Shown here: one piece after another, positions 6,261-12,536 of the stretch | Numbering within the stretch: the first letter of the stretch is position 1 | Layout of the letters: every line of letters begins with the position of its first letter | Assembly (NCBI GenBank): GCA_041908165.1 | Contig: JAYRFV010000014.1 | Coordinates: 1 to 19,045 of the forward strand | Reading direction: 5' to 3' | Length of the DNA: 19,045 bases | Source: JACQZU01 sp041908165 | GTDB lineage: Bacteria > Acidobacteriota > Holophagae > Holophagales > Holophagaceae | Position numbers and translations under genes: made by a program | Notes under the pieces: model-generated | What the model saw: only the letters and a program-made list of their open reading frames with translations | Told to the model about the DNA's origin: nothing | Databases searched by the model: none

Positions 6261-7486
6261 CGTATTCTCCACCATCCTAGGCCAGCAATTTGAGTGAAAT
6301 TTTTCCCACCTGGGTCAGACATCAAGTAGGCACCATTTGTCGAAAATACATATTGAGGTATAAACGAATACATAGCTGCAGTACTGTAATCTTGGTCGCT
6401 CGGAGGGCGATTTCCGTTCCCAAGTCTCCCGCTAATCAAATTACTCTGTCTTTCTGCCCGCGACTTACCAAGAGGCGCACGATTTGGATGAAAGTGATAA
6501 CCAAGTTCTGTACCAATATATGGCTCAGGGACATCCATACCTCCAAGACGGCCCCAACTAGTATAATCCTGGTCATAGAACCCAGAACTGCTCATCCACC
6601 CACCAATCTCAGTGCCAACGCTATTACCCGAATTATATTCCCCTTGCCATCTTGAGGCAATTCTATTCCAAAATTTTCTAAGAATTGGATCATCACAAGG
6701 GCTTTTTTCAGTATTTGGTTGCTGCGACATTTCTTCGAAAATCTCCGATTCGTCGGGATCCTCAGATTCCAAAAGCGCATCTAATAATTTTTCCCAAAAT
6801 TCGATCCACCAGTCGAAACTGCCTGTCTTTCCCCCAGTATCCGTGTACCCACTCGGATCCCGTCCAGAAAACGTGCGTCCACCAACATATGCGTATTGGT
6901 TGAATTGATTGGGATCTACTCCTTGGTCAGAATTCAGGAACCTATGCCAGGCAGGGCTAAAGTACCTACCACGCATGTAGATCAAGCCAGTAGCGTCCTC
7001 CCGGATGTGACCGGTGTATCCGGTAAGTGGAGAATAGCCCGAGGTCAAGGGTGATGGCTCGATGCGTTCGCCATAGCTAGCAAAAGCCAGCTTGCTTTCG
7101 ATCTGTCCAAGCGGGGTTGACATGCCCACCTTTCCAGCAGTGACCACCCGTGGGCTTCCCAAGTGGTCCGAATGCAGTTCGTGGATGCCTTGAGCATCGA
7201 TTTCTGCGATCGCCAAACTACCGGCGTAAATCACATCCCGTCGCCAAGCATCAGGTGTCGTGCTTGTGCCCAGCTGTTGGTTCACCTGGCCGCAACCATA
7301 CCAGGCAAGCGTGCTCGTCGGGTCTGTACCGATATTCAGCCCACCTTCAAAATTCTCCTTCAGCACTTCGGTGGTGCCCAGATTTACCAATACGTCGTCG
7401 TAAACCACGCTGGTCGCATCCGTCGCGCTGCCGCTGGTCTCGGTGAACATGTCCCCGTACAGGTGAATCCATAAAGTAGGGTCCCC
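6251..7486 (-). pseudogene. Rhs core end plus JAMM-like C-terminal domain (out of frame with its upstream part)
   Basis: This part parallels Rhs1 from TLWIHLYGDM onward: FVVYDDVLV-type segment, HELHSDHLGSPR, GLIYMRGRYFSPAWHRFLNSDQGVD and a terminal DPSG near 6848-6859. The ~200 residues after DPSG are unrelated to Rhs1. They contain TEIGGWM (about 6597-6617), GYHFHP (about 6483-6500) and PPSDQD (about 6389-6406), then AYLMSDPGG. This order, Glu / HxHP / SxxD / YLxxP, recalls JAMM metalloproteases and DUF4329 domains of polymorphic toxins. No start codon and no export or YD-repeat region precede it in frame; upstream is an Ig-repeat gene in another frame joined at about 7478-7486. As it stands it is unlikely to be expressed except by frameshift or recombination. 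Confidence 0.75.
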
Positions 7487-8469
7487 GCGTTGGTCAACCA
7501 GGAAACATTCTGATTTGCCGTCCCAGAGACCGTGGCGGTCAGGACTTGACTGGCTTCCAGCGGAACCACCGCAGAGGTCGGGCTGATGCTGATGGCCACC
7601 GTGGAAGGCACGTTCACCACTGCAGAGGCTGACTTGGTGGGGTCCGCCTGGCTGGTGGCCGTGATTGTGTAACCGCCCGATTGGATGGGTGCAGTCCAGG
7701 TCACCGTCGGCCCTGTGCTGGCGCTGAGCGAGCCACCGTTGGCACTCCAGGTCACCGCCATGTTCGCAGTGCCACCCACCGTGGCCGTGAAGGACTGGGT
7801 GCCGCCCAGCGCCACCGTCGCTGAGGTCGGCGATACCGAGATGGTCACCACCGGGGTCACGGTCACCGTGGCGGAGGCACTCTTGGTGGGATCGGCGTTG
7901 CTGGTGGCTTTGACGTGGAAGGTACCGGCCAGGGTAGGAGCTTGGTAAAGCCCTGGCAAACCCCCGCCATTGCCCATGCCGCCGTTGCTGACCGTGCCGC
8001 CGTTGGCTTCCTGGACACTCCAGGTCACGGACGTATCCGGACTTCCGGTCACCGTGGACGCGAACTGTTTGGTCGAGGTGGCGGGCAGGGTGAAGGTCGT
8101 TGGCGAAATCGTGACAACCACGCTGGGGACGGTCACCGTGGCGGTGGCGCTCTTGGTGGGATCCTTGGTGCTGGTTGCTTTGACGTGGTAGACCCCGCCC
8201 GTCAATGGCGCGGTGTAGACCGCCGTATTCCCACTTGGTGCCAGGGACCCTCCCCCAGCCTCGACCACCGTCCAGGTCACCGCGGTCACCTGCGTCCCCG
8301 ACACCGTCGCTGTGAAGGTCCGCGTTTGCCCCCGGGTCACCGTGGCCGTGGTGGGGTTTATCGTGACGCTGACCGCCGCCAGCACCGGCAATCCCAGGGC
8401 AAGGAGCAAGGCCCCAAGGCCCCTCCTGAACCAGGACCACGAACCCAGCCACCGGCGCTCCTGAACCAT
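7384..8469 (-). pseudogene. Exported Ig-like (Big-type) repeat protein, truncated by fusion to Rhs2
   Basis: The ATG at 8469 is chosen (a TTG at 8493 is possible), giving 361 residues. After a charged start comes a hydrophobic signal segment (GLGALLLALGLPVLAA, about residues 17-32). Three Ig-like repeats of about 80-90 residues follow, each with a strand like TISPTTATV or SVSPTSATV, a VTW core, a YTAP or WTAP turn and a DPTKSASATVTV end. A fourth is cut at TNAGTL. From about residue 329 the frame is an out-of-frame reading of Rhs2 DNA and stops at 7384. Such repeats usually display domains at the cell surface. It was probably the N-terminal part of a longer surface or Rhs protein. Confidence 0.75.
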
Positions 8470-8511
8470 CTCCACTGGACCCTCGACCGGCAATCCAAAC
8501 CGGATCGGTAG

Positions 8512-8540
8512 ATCCTATGCGAGAGTAGATTCAAAATCAA
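8512..8540 (-). promoter_or_regulatory. Candidate sigma-70-type promoter for the Ig/Rhs2 gene
   Basis: On the minus strand TTGATT (8540-8535) and TAGGAT (8517-8512) are 17 bp apart, about 43 bp before the chosen ATG. Each box matches four of six consensus bases. The lone AT-rich patch here supports it modestly. Confidence 0.4.
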
Positions 8541-8551
8541 TAATGATGATG

Positions 8552-8567
8552 TGTGATTGATTTCACA
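8552..8567. promoter_or_regulatory. CRP/FNR-superfamily-like operator
   Basis: TGTGA-TTGATT-TCACA is a perfect 16-bp match to the CRP-type dyad TGTGA-N6-TCACA. It sits 12 bp upstream of the candidate -35 box of the Ig/Rhs2 gene, centred roughly 55 bp before the predicted transcription start. Activation of the locus by a cyclic-nucleotide-type regulator is an inference. Confidence 0.45.
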
Positions 8568-8705
8568 TCAATCCAGAATGCAGTCCCTGCCTACTTTGGC
8601 CTTAGAAGATTCCGGCCTGCCGCCCGGATGGCTCCAGACGGCCAGTCCTCGGGCCCCACGAAGAACGGACCGGTTTCGGGATCCCCCGGATGGAACGCAA
8701 CCAGA

Positions 8706-9131
8706 TCAAGCCTTGTCCGCACGACCGGCAGCTGCTCGGGCGCCGGCTTTGAGGGATCGGAGCCGCCCAAGGCTGTGTTGAAAGTCCTCGAAAAGAATTC
8801 TCCGGTCGTCATCGCTCAGGTCCTCGGCCTTCAAATCCTTGATGATCAGGTTCGCGAAGAATCGGCTCTGCTCGCTGAAGTCGGCCAGGGACTGCCCCCC
8901 AGGGGCCGCCCCAGGGTCGTCGATGAATTCCAGGATACTGCAGCCGAACATGATCGCCGCCCGCCGCAGCATCTCTTCGGAGGGCCGAGTGCGCGGGTCG
9001 TACAGGTAGGCATTCAGGGTCGAGGGTTTCAACCCAAGCTCGGCAGCCATCTCCTTTGAGAGCAGGGTCTTCTTCGCCTTGTACGCGTCGACGTGCGCCT
9101 TGAAGGTCTTCCGCTGGGGCCATCGGTCCAT
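8706..9131 (-). CDS. XRE-family helix-turn-helix regulator
   Basis: A 141-residue protein with an N-terminal Cro/C1-type HTH at about residues 10-65: KEMAAELGLKPSTLNAYLYD is the core, followed by RPSEEMLRRAAIMFGCSILEFID. The remainder is a charged helical tail (DLKAEDLSDDDRRILFEDFQ) that could mediate dimerisation. AGG a few bases before the ATG is a weak ribosome binding site. It stands alone between the Ig/Rhs2 gene and a terminase relic on the same strand, so it may be a prophage repressor remnant or a regulator of the Rhs locus. The DNA is GC-rich like the chromosome. Confidence 0.8.
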   Translation of the reverse strand: MDRWPQRKTFKAHVDAYKAKKTLLSKEMAAELGLKPSTLNAYLYDPRTRPSEEMLRRAAIMFGCSILEFIDDPGAAPGGQSLADFSEQSRFFANLIIKDLKAEDLSDDDRRILFEDFQHSLGRLRSLKAGARAAAGRADKA

Positions 9132-9284
9132 GACCTAACTATCGTCAGGAATTGGGGATTGTGAAAGATGGAACAGGAAAATTCTTGGAAGGTGCGCTAA
9201 CTGGAGGCATTCCTCATTGGTAATGACTCAATCGCCCACTCGATCGGTCTTGGTCGGCGGAGGGGTGTGGGTCCGGAAATGGCT

Positions 9285-9323
9285 GTCCGCCCCGCCAGCC
9301 AGATCACAGCCAGCGGGGCGGAC
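9285..9323. terminator. Long GC-rich hairpin downstream of terminase relic
   Basis: GTCCGCCCCGC (9285-9295) pairs perfectly with GCGGGGCGGAC (9313-9323) around a 17-nt loop. It lies just past the TGA-side end (9328) of the minus-strand terminase relic. No T-tract follows, so terminator function is uncertain. Confidence 0.4.
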
Positions 9324-9327
9324 CGCG

Positions 9328-9660
9328 CTAGGTGGCCGGCCGCCAGAGCTGGTGCCCGCGCGGGTACAGATGGGGTAGGAGACGGTTGTTTGGGCCGCGG
9401 CGGCCTTCGTTCTCGATCCGCTCGTCGTCCGGCTCCCAGAAGTTCGAATAGATCCGTTCAATTTGTTCCTCCGTGAGCGGTTCCGATCGCCTCTTCTCGA
9501 ACGCCTTCCGAACCTCGTACCTCATAAAGGTAATTATTCCTGGCTCTTGACCCGCGTCGTGGAGCCATTTCAACGCCTGGGCCGTGCTGTCCACCTGATC
9601 GTCGTACTTGCTCTGGGGGAAGCTGACCAGCTCCTTTCGGTAGTCCTCGAGCCTTGAGTC
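9328..9660 (-). pseudogene. Phage terminase large subunit, C-terminal relic
   Basis: The frame ending at 9328 reads LEDYRKELVSFPQSKYDDQVDSTAQALKWL (given in two overlapping parts: LEDYRKELVSFP and SKYDDQVDSTAQALKWL). This is the hallmark of the nuclease end of phage terminase large subunits, where FPxGxxDDQVDS is conserved. EPGIITFMR and a charged tail follow. There is no start and no ATPase or earlier nuclease part; further upstream the similarity seems to shift frame near 9660-9690. It is a decayed prophage remnant. A GTG at 9594 would give an 88-residue product that could not package DNA. Confidence 0.65.
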
Positions 9661-9785
9661 CTCCTCCCGAGAACCACCCGTCCTGGGGCAAGAGGCTGGC
9701 GGCCTTATGCCCCTGGCTCTCTGGTGTCCCTAGAACAGGAATCGAATGTAACTGCAGGCACTAAAGATTGTTTTTTTCATTTATG

Positions 9786-9825
9786 GAATTTGCACTTCAT
9801 TTTAAGAATTTGCATTTCATTTCTA
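9786..9825. repeat. Two tandem 20-bp repeats in an AT-rich spacer
   Basis: GAATTTGCACTTCATTT at 9786-9802 and GAATTTGCATTTCATTT at 9806-9822 have a 20-bp period. They lie in an AT-rich stretch between the terminase relic and the blaI-type promoter, and could be upstream regulator sites or a prophage junction relic. Confidence 0.5.
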
Positions 9826-9845
9826 TCCCGACAGGGGGCCCGCAG

Positions 9846-9899
9846 CTACGAAATTTTTCGTTGAAACCTACGATAAACTTCGTACACTTTGTTTCGTAG
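9846..9899 (+). promoter_or_regulatory. Promoter and dyad operators of the blaI-type operon
   Basis: TTGAAA (9861-9866) and TACACT (9883-9888), 16 bp apart, form a good promoter. Overlapping dyads are ACGAAA-TT-TTTCGT (9848-9861), TACGA-N6-TCGTA (9869-9884, between the boxes) and a half site TTTCGTAG (9892-9899). BlaI/MecI repressors bind such dyads as dimers and block transcription of their own operon, so autoregulation is likely. The TACGA/TCGTA core differs slightly from the TACA/TGTA core of staphylococcal operators. Confidence 0.6.
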
Positions 9900-9915
9900 C
9901 ACACCCGGAGCGCCC

Positions 9916-10293
9916 ATGTCCCTGCCCAAGCCCACCGATGGCGAACTGGCCCTGCTCAGCGTCCTGTGGACCCTGGGGCCGAGCACCGTCCGCCAGGTCC
10001 ACGAGGAGCTGCTGCGCGAGCGCGACCTCGGGTACACGACGGTCCTGAAGATGCTGCAGGTGATGACCGAGAAGGGGCTGGTGGTCCGCGACGAGTCGGA
10101 GCGCACCCACATCTACGCCCCGGCCCAGTCGCAGGCGCAGACCCAGCGCACCCTTGTGGAGGACCTGCTCGGGCGGGCCTTCAACGGTTCGGCCCTGAAG
10201 CTGGTGGTCCAGGCCCTCTCCGCGTCCAAGAGCGGACCGGAGGAGCTGGCGGAGATCCGGAAACTGCTCGACACGCCGGGAGGTCGCCCATGA
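9916..10293 (+). CDS. BlaI/MecI-family transcriptional repressor
   Basis: A 125-residue winged-helix repressor. The ATG at 9916 begins MSLPKPTDGELALLSVLW, the usual family start, and is preferred to one at 9889 that overlaps the promoter. Conserved blocks are VRQVHEEL, LGYTTVLKMLQVMTEKGLV (recognition helix and wing) and a C-terminal dimerisation helix with LVEDLLGRAFNGSALKLVVQAL. In this family the partner M56 protease triggers cleavage of the repressor, often near the Asn-Phe bond in the C-terminal domain; no such bond is evident here, so the cleavage site may differ. Its stop overlaps the next ATG (ATGA), which fixes an operon with the protease gene. Confidence 0.9.
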   Translation: MSLPKPTDGELALLSVLWTLGPSTVRQVHEELLRERDLGYTTVLKMLQVMTEKGLVVRDESERTHIYAPAQSQAQTQRTLVEDLLGRAFNGSALKLVVQALSASKSGPEELAEIRKLLDTPGGRP

Positions 10294-12482
10294 TCCTGCC
10301 GCTGCAAGACCCGAACCTCCAGGCGCTGGCCTGGACCCTGCTCCACTTCCTCTGGCAGGGCGCCCTGCTCGGCCTGCTGGCCCGGGCCGGGTTCTGGCTG
10401 CTGCGCGAACGCCCGCCGCAGGCTCGCTACCTGCTCGGCTGCGCGGCCCTGCTGGCGATGGCGGCGGCGCCGCTGGCCACCTTCCTGGTGATTCAACCGG
10501 CCCCCGCCGCCCTGGCCGAGGGGCTGGAACTCACCCGCGCCGCCGCCGCGGCTCCGGCTGCCTCCGCCCATCCCGGGCCCTGGACGCGGGACCTGGACCT
10601 GCTGGTCCGCCCCGCGCTGCCCTGGGCGGTCGCCCTCTGGATGGCCGGCGTGGCCCTGCTGAGCCTGCGCCTGCTCGGCGGCTGGATCTGGCTGCTGCGG
10701 CTGCGGACCCGCCTGGCCGAACCGGCCGGCGCCTGCTGGCAGATGACCGTCAACACCCTGGCCCGCCGCATGAAGGTGAAGGCCGACGTGCGGATCCTGC
10801 GCTCCTGGGCGGTGGACACGCCGATGGTGGTCGGCTGGGTGAAGCCGCTGGTGCTGGTCCCCGCCGCGGCCCTCACCGGCCTGGCCCCCGAGGCCCTGGA
10901 GGCGGTCCTGGCCCACGAACTCGCGCACGTGCGCCGCCACGACTACCTGGTGAACCTGGTCCAGTCCGCCCTGGAGGTGCTGCTGTTCTACCACCCCGCC
11001 GTCTGGTGGCTGTCCGCGCAGGTCCGCCAGGAGCGGGAACTCTGCTGTGACGACGCCGCGGTCGCCCTGTGCGGCGACCCGGTCCTCTACGCCCGCGCCC
11101 TCACCGCCCTCGAAGCCCTGCGGGGGGACGCCATCCTTGAAACCCGCCTGGCCCCGGCCGCCCACGGAGGAACCTTGATGAACCGCATCCAGCGCCTGCT
11201 CGCCCCCACCCTGCCCCCCTCCCCGACCCGCCGCGCGGGCGTCCTGGCCGCCCTGGCGGTGACCGCCCTCGGCGCCGGCACCGTGCTGCGCCTGCAGGAC
11301 ACGCCCAAGCCCCCGGCCGAGGGCGAGGCCCGGCGCAGGACCACCAGCTTCGTGGTCAAGGAGGACCAGAACCAGGTCAAGGTCCGCATCGAGGGCGACG
11401 TCAAGGTCCGCCCGGACGGCAGGACCGACCTTGCCGTCGCCGAGGGCGGCTCCATCGAGATCACTGGCACCGAGAAGGACACCGTGCGGCGCTTCAAGGC
11501 CAGCCGGAGCAAGGGCGCCGAGACCCGCAGCTACAGCGTCAACGGCAAGGATGCCGCCCTCGACCAGGCCTGGCTGGACCAGCGCCTGGACCAGGTCAAG
11601 AAGCTGGAGGCGCAGGCCGCCCATGCCGGGACCCGGGCTGAGGAGGCGGAATCCAAGGCCAAGGCCGCCGAACGGGAGGCCCGCGAGGTCGAGGTCCGGG
11701 TCCGCAAGATCGGCAAGGACGGTGACGAAACCACCACCGAGACGGTGCACGTCCTCCCCAGGACAGGCCGGAGGCACGTCGTCATCAAGCGCATGGACGG
11801 CGAAGGCAAGGTGCACACCGAGGAGATCGAGGGCCTGCCCGCCGAGGGGAAGGTCTCGAAGAAGATCGTCATCCGGCGCACCGACGCCGACGGCAAGACC
11901 CTGACCGAGGAACACGTCGGCCCGGGCAAGGTGATGGTGTTCAAGGGCGCCGACGGCAAGGAGATGAAGCTCGAGCCCGGCAAGGAGAGGGTGTTCCTGT
12001 TCAAGGGCAAGGACGGGAAGAAGGTCCACGTCGATGTCGAGCGGATCGCCAAGGAGGCGACCGAGCACGCCCGCCAGATGAAGCTGCACCTCAAGGACCT
12101 GGACGGCCTCCATGAGCGGATGATGGTCCTCGATTCGGACCTGGATTTCGAGCCCGGCGAAGGCCCCAAGGTCCTCCGCTGGCGGCAGGGGACCCCGGCC
12201 CCCGGGGAGGCCGGCCGGCTGGGCGCCCAGAAGGAGGTCGAGGTGCTGCGCCGGGAGATCGAGCGGCTCCAGCACCGGCTCGACCGCCTGCAGGAGCGCC
12301 TGCACGGCGAGGCCACGCCCCCGCCGCCCCCGGCACCGAAGGCGCCCAAGGCCCCGAAGTCGCCCAGGTCGGCCACGCCGCCGCCCGCACCGGCGCCGCC
12401 CGCACCGGCGCCGCCCGCACCGGCGCCTCCGGCCCCTCCTGCGCCGAAGGCTCCACCCGCGCCCCCGGCCGGGGAGGTCTGA
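10290..12482 (+). CDS. M56 (BlaR1-like) membrane metalloprotease with atypical C-terminal sensor tail
   Basis: 730 residues. Membrane segments are at about residues 14-36, 46-69, 107-133 and 310-330, the BlaR1 layout. The zinc site HELAH is at residues 209-213 with ERELCCDDAAV about 40 residues on supplying the likely third ligand. After the last membrane segment there is no penicillin-binding domain and no SxxK motif. Instead, residues about 345-620 are charged beta-rich repeats (VVIKRMDGEGK, IVIRRTDADGK, VFKGADGKEMK, LFKGKDGKK). They are interrupted by an Ala/Glu helix at about 435-475 and followed by a coiled coil (about 650-675, LRREIERLQHRLDRLQERL). The end is a Pro-Ala tail with APPAP repeats. 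It presumably senses an envelope signal and relieves repression by the overlapping upstream gene; the ligand is unknown. Confidence 0.88.
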   Translation: MILPLQDPNLQALAWTLLHFLWQGALLGLLARAGFWLLRERPPQARYLLGCAALLAMAAAPLATFLVIQPAPAALAEGLELTRAAAAAPAASAHPGPWTRDLDLLVRPALPWAVALWMAGVALLSLRLLGGWIWLLRLRTRLAEPAGACWQMTVNTLARRMKVKADVRILRSWAVDTPMVVGWVKPLVLVPAAALTGLAPEALEAVLAHELAHVRRHDYLVNLVQSALEVLLFYHPAVWWLSAQVRQERELCCDDAAVALCGDPVLYARALTALEALRGDAILETRLAPAAHGGTLMNRIQRLLAPTLPPSPTRRAGVLAALAVTALGAGTVLRLQDTPKPPAEGEARRRTTSFVVKEDQNQVKVRIEGDVKVRPDGRTDLAVAEGGSIEITGTEKDTVRRFKASRSKGAETRSYSVNGKDAALDQAWLDQRLDQVKKLEAQAAHAGTRAEEAESKAKAAEREAREVEVRVRKIGKDGDETTTETVHVLPRTGRRHVVIKRMDGEGKVHTEEIEGLPAEGKVSKKIVIRRTDADGKTLTEEHVGPGKVMVFKGADGKEMKLEPGKERVFLFKGKDGKKVHVDVERIAKEATEHARQMKLHLKDLDGLHERMMVLDSDLDFEPGEGPKVLRWRQGTPAPGEAGRLGAQKEVEVLRREIERLQHRLDRLQERLHGEATPPPPPAPKAPKAPKSPRSATPPPAPAPPAPAPPAPAPPAPPAPKAPPAPPAGEV

Positions 12483-12494
12483 GCCCCGCGACCC

Positions 12495-12527
12495 CACGAA
12501 GGGCCCCGCCGCGCGGGGCCCTTCGTG
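12495..12527. terminator. Bidirectional terminator-like hairpin
   Basis: CACGAAGGGCCCCGC (12495-12509) and GCGGGGCCCTTCGTG (12513-12527) form a perfect 15-bp stem with a CGC loop. It lies 12 bp after the M56 protease stop and 9 bp after the convergent icmF stop. No strong T-tract is present on either strand, so it may act with Rho or mainly stabilise 3' ends. Confidence 0.7.
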
Positions 12528-12536
12528 TTGAGGGTC

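Noticed and set aside
7500..8340. Possible CRISPR or satellite array, because of recurring GTCACCGTGGC-like blocks
   Set aside because: The similarity follows the 80-90-residue Ig repeats in the coding frame; there are no short uniform repeats with unique spacers.
8591..8812. 73-residue minus-strand frame overlapping the end of the XRE gene
   Set aside because: It overlaps the XRE gene by more than 100 bp, has no clear ribosome binding site and matches no family. A frameshifted extension of XRE is possible but unsupported.
9700..9760. Possible tRNA or attachment-site remnant after the terminase relic
   Set aside because: No cloverleaf could be folded by eye and no TTCGAATC-type arm with matching acceptor was found.
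12310..12475. Pro/Ala-coding repeat at the M56 protease 3' end as a separate DNA element
   Set aside because: The repetition (CCGCCCGCACCGGCG units) is in frame and explained by the APPAP protein tail.
10113..12497. 794-codon minus-strand frame opposite the BlaI/M56 operon
   Set aside because: Low-complexity Gly/Leu/Arg translation antisense to two well-supported genes; shadow of GC-rich coding DNA.
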